DNA from: Hymenobacter norwichensis DSM 15439
GTDB taxonomy: Bacteria; Bacteroidota; Bacteroidia; Cytophagales; Hymenobacteraceae
DNA length: 64,000 nt
Direction of reading: 5' to 3'
Assembly: GCF_000420705.1 (NCBI RefSeq)
Contig: NZ_ATVL01000008.1
Coordinates: forward strand, 451,708 to 515,707
Shown: in pieces, positions 25,777 through 34,473 of the stretch
Numbering within the stretch: the stretch's first letter is position 1
How the letters are laid out: each line of letters begins with the position of its first letter
Made by a program: the position numbers and the translations under genes
The notes under the pieces: model-generated
Told to the model about the DNA's origin: nothing
What the model saw: the letters and a program-made list of their open reading frames with translations, nothing else
Database searches by the model: none

Positions 25777-27711
25777 CTACAGCGCGTTCAACTCCTCGGT
25801 GTAGCCGCCGCTCAGGATGGGGAAGCGCAGCCACGAGCGAGGGTCCACGTTGTAGTCGTCGAGGTGGAAACTGGGGGCGTACCGCTCGCGCTTCCACTGG
25901 TTGCGGCTCCAGAGGCTATAGAACCGTTTCACGTAGGTTTTCAACTGCTCCGGGTCGGTATCAGGCTCTTCATGCACTAATGTGGCTAGCACTTGCCGCG
26001 GACTGAGCCGATCGTAGAAGGCCAGTCGCTCGATGCGGTTGAGTAGAATATAGGGCATCAGGTCCCGCTCGTCAGTTTGCTTTTCCTCTAGGGGTCGCAA
26101 CTCAGCGGTGGGTTGCAGGCCGTTCACGTGGCTCAGCGCCGGGTAGTTCAGCTCGGTTTCGGCCCAGCGCAGCCACTTTTTCACGAAATCCTTATCAACA
26201 CCGGCAATAGGCGAGATGCTGCCAGCCGTATCGCCGTCCATGGTGCAGTAGCCCACGGAAGCCTCAGAGCGGTTGGAGGTGGTGATGAGCAGGCAATTCT
26301 GCACGTTGGCTAGCAGCCAAATGGCAGGGGCTCGCACCCGTGCCTGAATGTTTTGCAGTGCTAGGTCATCGGTTTTCCAGGTCAGTTCACGGTTCAGCGC
26401 ATGCTCGATCTTGCCCACGTAGCCCGTCACTTCCTCATCAATTTCCCAGTTATAAAACACCGCTCCAATGGAATCGGCCAGCTCCTTAGCCGAGTTAAAG
26501 GTGTCGTCGGATGAGTTGATGGTGCCCTGGTAGGCGCAGGTGAGCAGCCGGCGCGTGATGTCGTTGTTGGTCTTCCGCTGCTCGTTGTTCGGATCGGTCA
26601 GGGAAGCATCCTTCGGCCCCGGCATCTGCTGATCAGTCACAGGCGCAACGGCTCCGGCAATGTGCTCGATTTCGTCGGCGGTGAAGCAGCCGCTGCGCCG
26701 CATAAATTCGGCCGTACCTAGCTCGGTAGTGCCCAGGCGCACCATTTCGGCCACGGCTATGGCGCACATACAGGAATCGGCACCGCCGCTCAGGCTCAGC
26801 ACGAAGCCCCGGCTGCGGGCCTTGCGCAGGTAGTCAAATAGGGCCAGACTCAGCGCCTGGTTCAGCTCCCGGTATTCGTCGGGCGTGGGCAGCGGCGCAA
26901 TAGCCTCAGCGGGCTCCAGTGGCACCGTGAAATCCACGTCCACGTACTCTAGATCCACTTCCTTGAAGCTCATAAGCTGATTTCGCTGGAGCAGGTGTCC
27001 GTTGCGCGCCACTAGTATTTCGCCGTCATAGGTGATGCGGCCCGCTTCGTTGCCGAGCAAGTTGGCGTAGAGGTAGGTGCAATTGAAGTTGCGCGAAGCC
27101 TTGAGTACCAACTGATAGCGCTGGTCAGTCTTGCTCATGGCAAAGTGGCTGGCCGACGGATTCACAATCAAGTCTACCCGGCCTTGCAGGCGGCAGGCGG
27201 GCCGCACATCATCGGGCCGCCACGCATCCTCACAGATTTCAAAGCCGAATTTCACGCCTTGGTGCTCGAAAATCATATCCCCCATCGTCCATTCCTCCCC
27301 TTCCCAGCTTACGGTCGTGGTTTCGCCGGCCGGCCAGGGGTGAAAGAAGCGCGGCTCATAGTGCACGCCGTCGTTGGCCAGAAATTGCTTGGCCGCAAAC
27401 CCCAAAATCTGGCCGTCGCGGAGCACGGCGGCCGTATTGTAGGTACGGTGGTTGAGCCGAATGGGTAGCCCCACCACCACGCAAATACCGTCGGTCCAGG
27501 GCCGTACCTGCTGCAAGTGCGCCAGCGCTGCCTCGGGCAGCCAGTCGCTCAGAAAGAGGTCTTCACAGCCGTAGCCGGTAAGACACAGTTCCGGCAAACA
27601 CAAGAGCTGCACGCCGGCTGCTTTGGCCTGGTCTATGGCTTCGCGGATAACCCGCAGGTTGTGGGTCCAATCGAATGGTATCTGGTTGAGGGCGGCGCCG
27701 GCAATTCGCAT
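25777..27711 (-). CDS. nadE: Glutamine-dependent NAD+ synthetase
   Basis: Cytoplasmic enzyme for the last step of NAD synthesis: it amidates deamido-NAD using glutamine-derived ammonia and ATP. It has 644 residues from the ATG at 27711 (MRIAGAALNQIPFDW); an in-frame extension to 27795 is basic and unlike the family. The N-terminal nitrilase domain has its Glu-Lys-Cys triad (LPELCLTGYG; AAKQFLANDG; FEICEDAW). The C-terminal synthetase domain has the PP-loop SLSGGADS and the SNRSEASVGY region. The length is normal for the two-domain form. It stands alone, with gaps on both sides. Confidence 0.95.
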   Translation of the reverse strand: MRIAGAALNQIPFDWTHNLRVIREAIDQAKAAGVQLLCLPELCLTGYGCEDLFLSDWLPEAALAHLQQVRPWTDGICVVVGLPIRLNHRTYNTAAVLRDGQILGFAAKQFLANDGVHYEPRFFHPWPAGETTTVSWEGEEWTMGDMIFEHQGVKFGFEICEDAWRPDDVRPACRLQGRVDLIVNPSASHFAMSKTDQRYQLVLKASRNFNCTYLYANLLGNEAGRITYDGEILVARNGHLLQRNQLMSFKEVDLEYVDVDFTVPLEPAEAIAPLPTPDEYRELNQALSLALFDYLRKARSRGFVLSLSGGADSCMCAIAVAEMVRLGTTELGTAEFMRRSGCFTADEIEHIAGAVAPVTDQQMPGPKDASLTDPNNEQRKTNNDITRRLLTCAYQGTINSSDDTFNSAKELADSIGAVFYNWEIDEEVTGYVGKIEHALNRELTWKTDDLALQNIQARVRAPAIWLLANVQNCLLITTSNRSEASVGYCTMDGDTAGSISPIAGVDKDFVKKWLRWAETELNYPALSHVNGLQPTAELRPLEEKQTDERDLMPYILLNRIERLAFYDRLSPRQVLATLVHEEPDTDPEQLKTYVKRFYSLWSRNQWKRERYAPSFHLDDYNVDPRSWLRFPILSGGYTEELNAL

Positions 27712-27858
27712 AGGTCGGAATAAAGATGGTTTTGCAAAACAACTCCTTTTCCTGGCTTTGGGTTGCCCGAAACGGCGGCGTCTTCCGCCAGCCAAGTCGT
27801 TGTTACGATTTTAGCCCGCAGAAGACGCAGATGAAACGCAGAAGTCGCAAAGTTGTGC

Positions 27859-28596
27859 TTACACGCCCAGCACTTCCAAAGCCCGCTCGGCGGCTAGTTG
27901 TTCGGCCTGCTTCTTACTCAGGCCCATGCCGGTAGCCACAGCCTCTTCGTCGAGCAGCACTGTAGCCGAAAATTCCATTACGCCGCCCGGCCGGGCTTCG
28001 CCATTTAACTCGTAGCGCAGGACGCGGCCGTTGCGCTGGGCCCACTCAATGAGCTTACTTTTGAAGTTGGCAGTGGTTTGAGTCATGGATTTTACATCCA
28101 CGTAGGGCTTCACAATGCGCCCCAGCACAAACCGGCGGGCCGCTTTGTAGCCTTGGTCGAGGTACACTGCGCCTACTAATGCCTCCAGCGCGTTGCCATT
28201 TACGGAACGGGACCGAGCCGCTCGGCCCTGACCGGGGTCAAGCTGCACCAACTTATCCAGGCCCAGCTTCAAGGCCAGGGCATTCAGGCTTTCCCGGTTC
28301 ACAATGCGGCTGCGTATCTCGGTCAGGAAGCCTTCCTGCTCGTACGGGAATTTGCGGAACAGGTACTCGGCCACCACCGTGCCCAGCACGGCGTCACCCA
28401 GAAATTCCAGCCGCTCGTTGCTTTGCTGCCGTCCTTGTTCGCCCTGCTGCCGCACCACCGATGAGTGGGTGAAGGCCAAACGATAGAGCCGCACGTTGGA
28501 AGGCGTGCGGCCCGTTATCGTAGCAATGGCCCGAATAAAAGCTTGATCCTGACCCAGCATCCGCCGGAAAAACCCGAACAGAGGCAGGCCGCTCAT
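27859..28596 (-). CDS. rnc: Ribonuclease III
   Basis: Double-strand-specific endoribonuclease of 245 residues for rRNA and mRNA processing. The signature NERLEFLGDAVLG carries the acidic catalytic residues; NALEALVGAVYLD gives the second acidic site. A double-stranded RNA-binding domain follows (about 175-245: FKSKLIEWAQRNG to KKQAEQLAAERALEVLGV). Its ATG overlaps the fabF stop by one base (TAATG), so it is coupled to fabF. An order of acpP-fabF-rnc is common in bacteria. Confidence 0.96.
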   Translation of the reverse strand: MSGLPLFGFFRRMLGQDQAFIRAIATITGRTPSNVRLYRLAFTHSSVVRQQGEQGRQQSNERLEFLGDAVLGTVVAEYLFRKFPYEQEGFLTEIRSRIVNRESLNALALKLGLDKLVQLDPGQGRAARSRSVNGNALEALVGAVYLDQGYKAARRFVLGRIVKPYVDVKSMTQTTANFKSKLIEWAQRNGRVLRYELNGEARPGGVMEFSATVLLDEEAVATGMGLSKKQAEQLAAERALEVLGV

Positions 28597-29846
28597 TACG
28601 CCTTGAATTTGCGGAACACCACCGAGGTGTTGTGGCCGCCGAAACCAAATGTGTTACTCATAGCCACATTCACCTCCCGCACTTGCGCTTCGTTGAACGT
28701 GAAGTTCAAACGAGCATCCAGTTCGGGGTCATCGGTGACGTGGTTGATGGTGGGCGGAATAATGCCATGCTGAATAGCTAAAATGCTGGCTACGGCTTCA
28801 ATACCACCCGCACCACCCAGCAGATGGCCGGTCATGCTTTTGGTAGAGCTAATGTTGAGGTTGTAGGCGTGCTCGCCAAATACCTTCTGAATGGCCTTGA
28901 TTTCAGCTCCGTCGCCGAGGGGGGTGCTAGTGCCGTGGGTGTTGATGTAGTCCACCTCTTCGGGCTTGATGCCAGCATCCTGCAACGCATTCTGCATCAC
29001 CAGCACCACACCTTCTCCCGTAGGATCAGGCGCCGTGATGTGGTAGGCATCCGAAGAAAGACCGCCACCGATGATTTCGGCGTAGATTTTGGCGCCACGG
29101 GCTTGTGCGTGCTCGTAGGCTTCAATCACCAATGCCCCAGCGCCTTCACCCAGCACGAAACCATCCCGGTCTTTATCGTAAGGCCGGGAAGCAGTTAGAG
29201 CATCGTCGTTCCGCTCGCTCATGGCTTTCAGGGCATTGAAGCCCCCTACACCAGCTTCGGTAATAGCTGCTTCAGAACCACCGGTTACTACCACATCAGC
29301 CATACCGAGGCGGATGTAGTTGTAGGCGGCTACAATGGCATCCGAGGAAGATGCACACGCCGAAGTGGTTACGAAATTTGGGCCGCGGAAACCGTTCTTG
29401 ATGGAGATGTTGCCCGACGAGCTGTCGGCAATCATCTTCGGAATGAAAAAGGGGTTGTAGCGAGGCGTACCGTCGCCTTTGGCAAAATTGAAGCTCTCCT
29501 CTTGGAAAGTCTTCAGGCCGCCGATACCGGAACCCCAAATCACGCCAACCCGGTCTTTGTTTATGCCTTCCAGCAACCCGGCATCTTTGATAGCCTCGTC
29601 GCTGGCAATGACGGCAAACTGCGTAAACAAGTCCATTTTCCGACCTTCCTTGCGGTCGAAGTAGTTATCGGGACTGTAGTCTTTCACTTCGCAAGCGAAG
29701 CGAGTCTTGAACTTGCTGGCGTCGAAGCGGGTGATGGGGGCGGCCCCACTCAGTCCCTGGCGCAAGCCGTCCCAATAAGTCGGGACGGTGCTGCCAACTG
29801 GCGTGATGGCACCCAACCCGGTAACGACAACTCTCCGAAAAGCCAT
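28596..29846 (-). CDS. fabF: 3-oxoacyl-ACP synthase II
   Basis: Condensing enzyme of type II fatty-acid elongation: it joins malonyl-ACP to acyl-ACP. It has 416 residues in a complete thiolase fold. The active-site Cys lies in VTTSACASSSDAI, the two His residues in NTHGTSTPLGD and STKSMTGHLLGGAGG, and the C-terminal GFGGHN motif is present. It lies downstream of acpP, whose product is its partner, with a 152-base gap that holds a GC-rich hairpin and an inverted repeat, and it is coupled to rnc by TAATG. The hairpin may lower fabF expression relative to acpP, since acyl carrier protein is needed in large excess. Confidence 0.97.
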   Translation of the reverse strand: MAFRRVVVTGLGAITPVGSTVPTYWDGLRQGLSGAAPITRFDASKFKTRFACEVKDYSPDNYFDRKEGRKMDLFTQFAVIASDEAIKDAGLLEGINKDRVGVIWGSGIGGLKTFQEESFNFAKGDGTPRYNPFFIPKMIADSSSGNISIKNGFRGPNFVTTSACASSSDAIVAAYNYIRLGMADVVVTGGSEAAITEAGVGGFNALKAMSERNDDALTASRPYDKDRDGFVLGEGAGALVIEAYEHAQARGAKIYAEIIGGGLSSDAYHITAPDPTGEGVVLVMQNALQDAGIKPEEVDYINTHGTSTPLGDGAEIKAIQKVFGEHAYNLNISSTKSMTGHLLGGAGGIEAVASILAIQHGIIPPTINHVTDDPELDARLNFTFNEAQVREVNVAMSNTFGFGGHNTSVVFRKFKA

Positions 29847-29885
29847 AAGAATGGGCAGAGATTACGAAAAAATGGAAAAGCAAAA

Positions 29886-29906
29886 CGGCCGGCGGCAGGC
29901 CGGCCG
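29886..29906 (-). terminator. GC-rich hairpin between acpP and fabF (possible partial terminator)
   Basis: CGGCCGGC (29886-29893) pairs perfectly with GCCGGCCG (29899-29906) across GGCAG. On the minus strand the stem is followed by TTTTGCTTTT, an interrupted T-tract, so partial termination after acpP is plausible. Confidence 0.5.
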
Positions 29907-29928
29907 AATGCGCAAATTACGAGTTAGA

Positions 29929-30001
29929 TAGTACGCATTGAGTACTGAAGTCAACCCCAAGTCAGGGCATTTCTATACTCAATACCAAGTACTTAATACT
30001 A
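29929..30001 (-). repeat. Imperfect inverted repeat between acpP and fabF
   Basis: ATTGAGTACT at 29937-29946 is matched by the reverse complement of AGTACTTAAT at 29988-29997 (9 of 10), with further partial pairing of TAGTAC and ATACTA outside it and a 41-base spacer. It overlaps the acpP stop and lies in the fabF leader. It resembles the leader repeats upstream of pyk, tgt, the EamA gene and the sugar transferase. Confidence 0.5.
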
Positions 30002-30235
30002 CTTAGCGTGTTCTTCCAGGTAGCTGATAGCCTGACCCACGGTGCCGATGTTCTCAGCCTGGTCGTCGGGGATAGACACGTTGAATTCTTTTTCAAACTC
30101 CATGATCAGCTCAACCGTGTCGAGCGAGTCGGCACCCAGGTCGTTGGTGAAGCTTGCCTCTGGAGTTACCTCCGATGCTTCTACGCCTAGTTTGTCGATG
30201 ATAATGGCTTTTACTTTTTCTGCAATTTCAGACAT
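29999..30235 (-). CDS. acpP: Acyl carrier protein
   Basis: Acidic 78-residue four-helix carrier protein that holds growing fatty acids on a 4'-phosphopantetheine arm. The attachment Ser is in the DSL motif of [15 protein letters not shown]. Full length, starting [17 protein letters not shown]. It heads the acpP-fabF-rnc group and is divergent from the IPExxxVDY-like gene at 30397. Confidence 0.98.
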   Translation of the reverse strand: MSEIAEKVKAIIIDKLGVEASEVTPEASFTNDLGADSLDTVELIMEFEKEFNVSIPDDQAENIGTVGQAISYLEEHAK

Positions 30236-30363
30236 TTCCGTGGGGGTTTAGAGAAAACTCGCCACAAATAACACCATCTTCCCTAACATTTTCAAACATC
30301 GTTGCCCTAAACTTCCGGGTACAAGATTCTGACCTCATCCATTCATTTCGACTGCTAGGTCTG

Positions 30364-30371
30364 TAATTTTG
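30364..30371 (+). promoter_or_regulatory. -7 element TAATTTTG upstream of the IPExxxVDY-like gene
   Basis: An exact match to TAnnTTTG, 25 bases before the ATG at 30397, predicting a leader of about 20 bases. It lies in the divergent region shared with acpP. No well-spaced TTTG was seen upstream. Confidence 0.55.
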
Positions 30372-30396
30372 CTCGCTCTCACATTGCTATTTGCTC

Positions 30397-30825
30397 ATGA
30401 AAACGCTTACGCTGGACGTAGAATACGACTGCAACTTCGACCTGTTCGGGGTGGTTTCGTCGAGCCGGGAGCACATGCTGGCGTGGCAGCTCAACCAGTC
30501 GTTACGCCTGCGCCTGGTGAAGCAGCAGGATCTGATTTACGATTTGTTGAGCCAAGGTCGCTTGGTGATCAGTAATTATCTTCATGCCACGGAGCACCTC
30601 ACGCTCCGGCTTTTGCGCAACCGCTCCCTCGACCCCTCGGTACTCAAAAAACCCTTTCTGGCGCCTGATATCAAAGAATATGACTACCTAATTCAGGTGA
30701 GCAACGGCAGCGGCATGCTGGCCGCCGACACGCTGATGCAGGAGTTGACGGCCTTACCGGTAGTTCAATACGCCTGCCAATTTGACCCGAATAGCCTGAA
30801 GTTTAAAGAAAATCTGCTCTTTTGA
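30397..30825 (+). CDS. IPExxxVDY-family protein with degenerate motif
   Basis: Small cytoplasmic protein of 142 residues from the ATG at 30397. The naming motif appears in altered form as APDIKEYDY (Ile to Ala, Glu to Asp, Val to Tyr), followed by LIQVSN. This family occurs in Bacteroidota, typically near acpP and pyk, exactly as here between acpP and pyk; its function is not known to me. The motif is near residue 90. Conserved synteny suggests a link to growth-related metabolism, but no more can be said from sequence. Confidence 0.75.
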   Translation: MKTLTLDVEYDCNFDLFGVVSSSREHMLAWQLNQSLRLRLVKQQDLIYDLLSQGRLVISNYLHATEHLTLRLLRNRSLDPSVLKKPFLAPDIKEYDYLIQVSNGSGMLAADTLMQELTALPVVQYACQFDPNSLKFKENLLF

Positions 30826-30834
30826 GGATTGTAG

Positions 30835-30923
30835 CGCCAAGCTCCAGCTTGGTGAACCGTCGGCCGCTGGGGCCGGCACTCCTTTGCCACTCGTTCAACA
30901 ACCCGCCAAGCTGGAGCCTGGCG
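30835..30923 (+). repeat. Inverted repeat in the leader of pyk
   Basis: CGCCAAGCTCCAGCTTGG (30835-30852) and the reverse complement of 30906-30923 match at 17 of 18 positions over a 53-base spacer, which itself holds a GCCG/CGGC stem. The left arm is also self-palindromic (CCAAGCT-CC-AGCTTGG). The right arm ends 10 bases before the pyk ATG. It lacks a T-tract. It may be a leader RNA structure or a small REP/MITE-like palindrome. Confidence 0.65.
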
Positions 30924-30933
30924 TCACTCACTT

Positions 30934-32373
30934 ATGGAATCACGCGCTCAGTTCAATAAAACCAAGATTGTGGCCACAGTGGGCCCCGCATCCAACACCT
31001 ACGAGCGGCTGGCTATGCTCATCCGCGAAGGGGTAGACGTGTTTCGCCTCAATTTCTCGCACGGTTCCTACGAAGATCATCTGTCGGTTATCAACACGGT
31101 GCGGCGGCTGAACAAGGATTTGCGTACCAACGTGGGCTTGCTCCAAGATTTGCAGGGCCCCAAAATCCGCCTGGGTGACGTAGAAGGTGGCGGTGTGGAA
31201 ATCACGCGCGGCGACAAGATTAAGCTGGTGTGCGGCGAAAAGGAAATCAGCACGGCTACCCGCCTGAGCACCATCTACATGGGATTGGCCCGCGACGTAA
31301 AGCCCGGCGACATGATTCTGCTGGACGACGGCAAGATTGAGTTGAAAGTACTGGCCACCGACCGGGAGACCGAAGTGGACGTGGAGGTGATATACGGCGG
31401 CCTGGTAAAGCCTCGCAAAGGAGTTAACCTGCCCGACTCCGAGGTATCGGCGCCTTCGATGACAGAAAAAGACATTGAGGATTTGAAGTTTGGCTTGGAG
31501 CACGACGTAGACTGGATTGCGCTGTCGTTTGCGCGCCGCGCCGAAGATATTCGCTTCATTAAGTCGCTGATTGCCGAAGCCGGCAAATCCACCCGCGTCA
31601 TTGCCAAAATCGAGACGCCCGAAGGCCTCAAAAACCTCGACGAAATCATTGCCATTACCGATGCCGTAATGGTGGCCCGCGGCGACCTGGGCGTGGAAGT
31701 GAAGATGGAAGAAGTGCCGATGGCGCAGAAACAGATTGTGGAGAAGTGCAACAAAGCCGGCAAGCCCGTCATTGTGGCCACCCAGATGATGGAAAGTATG
31801 ATTACGGCCCCGCGCCCGACCCGTGCCGAAACCTCCGACGTAGCCAATGCTGTAATCGACGGGGCAGATGCCGTGATGCTGTCAGCTGAAACGGCGGTAG
31901 GCGCTTATCCGGCTGAGGTAATCCGCTCTATGGTAGCTACTATTTTGAGCGTGGAAACCCGTATGCCAACCCTTTACAACCACTGGTTCCCGATTGATCC
32001 TACGGCACCTAGCTTCATGGTAGACAGCCTGTTGTCGGCGGCATGCCACTTGGCCAAGAATACAGGGGCCAAGGCTATTACGGCCATGACGCACCGCGGC
32101 TACACGGCCTTCCAGATTGCCAAGTACCGCCCCAAAGCCAACATCTTCGTCTTCACCGACAACCGCCCATTGCTTACTACACTGAGCTTGATTTGGGGCG
32201 TGCGCGGCTTCTACTACGACCGGATGGTGAGCACCGACAACACCGTTTCCGACATCAAATACGTGTTGACCACGATGGGCCATCTCCAGAAAGGTGACGT
32301 ATTTATCAATACTGCCTCTATGCCTATCAACGAGAAAGGCAAAGCCAATATGGTAAAGGTGAGCGTAGCGTAA
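30934..32373 (+). CDS. pyk: Pyruvate kinase
   Basis: Glycolytic enzyme converting phosphoenolpyruvate and ADP to pyruvate and ATP; 479 residues, normal length. The A domain starts KTKIVATVGPAS and contains RLNFSHGS. The signature with the catalytic Lys reads IAKIETPEGL, the metal site MVARGDLGVE, and substrate contacts ATQMMESMI. The C-terminal regulatory domain is present (from about 350). It is preceded by a long inverted repeat ending 10 bases from the ATG and followed by a strong terminator. No promoter consensus was seen in the 108-base upstream gap, so it may be partly read from the IPExxxVDY-like gene. Confidence 0.97.
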   Translation: MESRAQFNKTKIVATVGPASNTYERLAMLIREGVDVFRLNFSHGSYEDHLSVINTVRRLNKDLRTNVGLLQDLQGPKIRLGDVEGGGVEITRGDKIKLVCGEKEISTATRLSTIYMGLARDVKPGDMILLDDGKIELKVLATDRETEVDVEVIYGGLVKPRKGVNLPDSEVSAPSMTEKDIEDLKFGLEHDVDWIALSFARRAEDIRFIKSLIAEAGKSTRVIAKIETPEGLKNLDEIIAITDAVMVARGDLGVEVKMEEVPMAQKQIVEKCNKAGKPVIVATQMMESMITAPRPTRAETSDVANAVIDGADAVMLSAETAVGAYPAEVIRSMVATILSVETRMPTLYNHWFPIDPTAPSFMVDSLLSAACHLAKNTGAKAITAMTHRGYTAFQIAKYRPKANIFVFTDNRPLLTTLSLIWGVRGFYYDRMVSTDNTVSDIKYVLTTMGHLQKGDVFINTASMPINEKGKANMVKVSVA

Positions 32374-32414
32374 ATTATGCAGCGCTAAGCTTTGCGTAAT
32401 TTTACGCTGTACAT

Positions 32415-32448
32415 AAACGCCCGTCTGGTAATCCAGGCGGGCGTTTTT
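32415..32448 (+). terminator. Terminator after pyk
   Basis: AAACGCCCG plus CTGG pairs with CCAG plus CGGGCGTTT (one mismatch inside) over TAAT, followed by a T-tract. It lies between pyk and the convergent gene ending at 32470. Confidence 0.9.
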
Positions 32449-32469
32449 ATGCACTTATGCTACCGAAAG

Positions 32470-33969
32470 CTATTGATATTGCAAACGCAACCGCTGCGGC
32501 GCTTCTCCAGCGGTCTGTACTTCTACCACGTACACCCCGGCTGCTAACCCTGGTAGCAGCAGCACGGCGGTAGTTTGGCCACTCGTTAGCGGCTGGCGCG
32601 CCATGGTACGGCCCAAGGCATCCAACACCCACACCGTAGTACCTGCACGAGCTGGTGCGGGCAGCGTGAGCATAACGGAGCTGGCAGTTGGGTTGGGATA
32701 CAACTGGAACATCGCCGCCCGCTGGGTGGCTTTGGTGGGCAGCAACGTAGCAAAGTTTACGCGGCTACCGCAGGTTTGCACAGTACCGTTGATAGTGCGG
32801 CGGCTGTACACTAAGTGGTGTTCACCCTGCTGTACTACTCCTACTGCCTGTGCAACGGCTTGCTGCCAGCCCAAGGCATCTATTCCAGGGTTGTAGCCAG
32901 TGCTTGGCAAACTAGAGTACAGCGCTTCCGATAGTAACGCAGCCGGCCCACTGCAAGTCGTTCCGTAACGTGCTGGCACAATTGGCAGACCCATAAAAAC
33001 GCTATTTGCGTTTGTCGTTATGCCCGGCGAACGGTAAGCGTATGTTAGCAGAGCACCTAATGGCTTAAAAGCCCAACTACCCCGCCACTCCCCTGTCCGG
33101 CGTGAAGCAGCAATGCGGGCTACAGATACGCCCGAAACCGTAACGCCCGCTGGCCCACAACTCGGGGCACCAGTATTCACAGTGCGTCCTTGCGCCTGCA
33201 TGGTATAGGCAATACTATCAGCGGTAATCTGCCGCGTGATTATTCGATACAAGGTATAACCAGTGAAGCACGCAAAAGGGCTGGCGGTATAGGGCGTTTG
33301 CTCATATCCTAGCTCATCACCCGGCTGCAAATCCAGCATAGTGAGCGGGTTGTAGTAGCTGAGGCCGGCGGGGACGGGGCGCCGGGCCAGCGTGAGCATC
33401 TTGGGGGCCAGAACACCAAAGAGCAGGTTGGCCGGCCCCGACACCAGACCATTATTCTTGCTCAGCACCACTAGCACGCCCGGAGTGGCACCAGCCCGAA
33501 AGGTTGCCACCGAATCCTGCACGCCATCAAGCAACATGGTTCCGCGCGAAACTAGCGTGGTTGCTACCCCATAGTCGGTGAAGCCACTGGTCCACGTCTC
33601 GCCTAGTTGCGCGAAAGGCTTCAATACAAGCAGATAGTCGAGCAGCAACGTATTGTTGGATCCCCCATTCCAGAACAGCGCATACGTCCGTCGCGCCGCG
33701 TTGTAGCGCAGCTGTTGCCCGAACTGGTTGTTACGAGCCTTCTGCCACGAAACGTTGCCCGCACGCCGCATGATGCGGTTGAAGTAGTACACCGAATCGG
33801 ACCCGGTTACGCCCGCCGAATCTAGCCGCAAGGTAAAAATGGTATCAGGAGAGGCACCGCGGAAGGCGTGCACGTCGCCGTTAGGGCGGAAGGGGCGCCA
33901 GTTCTGGGCTTGGGCTGGCAGCCAGCTCAGGCAGAAACTCAGGAGCAGAAACTGGTACAAGTGCTTCAT
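32470..33969 (-). CDS. Secreted protein with T9SS sorting domain, function unknown
   Basis: Exported protein of 499 residues. The ATG at 33969 gives a signal peptide (MKHLYQFLLLSFCLSWLPAQAQ); the open frame upstream to 34053 overlaps the rpsT terminator and is rejected. The body (about 25-410) is beta-rich with no motif I recognise. Residues about 415-499 (FQLYPNPTASSVMLTL to RLRLQYQ) form a T9SS type-A sorting domain, so the protein should be secreted or surface-bound. Gene-specific function is unknown. Confidence 0.8.
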   Translation of the reverse strand: MKHLYQFLLLSFCLSWLPAQAQNWRPFRPNGDVHAFRGASPDTIFTLRLDSAGVTGSDSVYYFNRIMRRAGNVSWQKARNNQFGQQLRYNAARRTYALFWNGGSNNTLLLDYLLVLKPFAQLGETWTSGFTDYGVATTLVSRGTMLLDGVQDSVATFRAGATPGVLVVLSKNNGLVSGPANLLFGVLAPKMLTLARRPVPAGLSYYNPLTMLDLQPGDELGYEQTPYTASPFACFTGYTLYRIITRQITADSIAYTMQAQGRTVNTGAPSCGPAGVTVSGVSVARIAASRRTGEWRGSWAFKPLGALLTYAYRSPGITTNANSVFMGLPIVPARYGTTCSGPAALLSEALYSSLPSTGYNPGIDALGWQQAVAQAVGVVQQGEHHLVYSRRTINGTVQTCGSRVNFATLLPTKATQRAAMFQLYPNPTASSVMLTLPAPARAGTTVWVLDALGRTMARQPLTSGQTTAVLLLPGLAAGVYVVEVQTAGEAPQRLRLQYQ

Positions 33970-34030
33970 ATAAAGGAAAATAAGAATAGGTTTCAGGCAA
34001 GATAGAATATAACTGATATAAACGAAACAC

Positions 34031-34063
34031 GAAAAGGCCCCGCGCTTGCGCACGGGGCCTTTC
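34031..34063 (-). terminator. Terminator after rpsT
   Basis: AAAGGCCCCG/CGGGGCCTTT forms a 10-bp stem, extended in the loop by CGC/GCG-type pairing, and runs into TTTTC on the minus strand. It lies 32 bases past the rpsT stop. Confidence 0.8.
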
Positions 34064-34094
34064 CTGTATAAAGAGCAGAAGTAGCTTTTGCTGC

Positions 34095-34355
34095 TTAAGC
34101 GGCAGCCAGCGACTTCACGAACTTAGCCAGCTTCGACTTGTTGTTGGCGGCTTTGTTCTTATGGATGATGTTCTTTTTAGCCAGACGGTCCAGCATCGAC
34201 GATACTTTCTTCAGCAGCTCTTGGGCAGCGGTAACGTCGGTGGTAGCACGCAGTTTCTTAACAGCAGTGCGGGTAGATTTAGCCTGGTAACGGTTCAGCA
34301 CGCGCTTAGCTTCGTTGGAACGGATGCGCTTGAGGGCCGACTTATGATTTGCCAT
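34095..34355 (-). CDS. rpsT: 30S ribosomal protein S20
   Basis: Basic 86-residue ribosomal protein that binds 16S rRNA in the small-subunit body. It starts MANHKSALKRIRSNEAKR, the family hallmark, and is helical and Lys/Ala-rich throughout (NNKSKLAKFVKSLAAA at the end). It is monocistronic, with its own strong promoter (34405-34435) and terminator. Confidence 0.98.
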   Translation of the reverse strand: MANHKSALKRIRSNEAKRVLNRYQAKSTRTAVKKLRATTDVTAAQELLKKVSSMLDRLAKKNIIHKNKAANNKSKLAKFVKSLAAA

Positions 34356-34404
34356 GGGGTAGAAAAAAGGTTCTTCTGCTCGAATTCAGTTTCAATTGGG
34401 TTGG

Positions 34405-34435
34405 CAAAGGTAAGGTTTTGGCGGGAAATAACAAA
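34405..34435 (-). promoter_or_regulatory. Full Bacteroidota promoter for rpsT (TTTG-N19-TACCTTTG)
   Basis: On the minus strand TTTG (34435-34432) is followed after exactly 19 bases by TACCTTTG (34412-34405), matching the Bacteroidota primary sigma-factor consensus at both elements. Transcription should start near 34399, giving a leader of about 45 bases. It is the best promoter in the window. Confidence 0.85.
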
Positions 34436-34473
34436 TACTTGCCTCCCGCTTCTAATCTAGCCCATCGTAAGCT

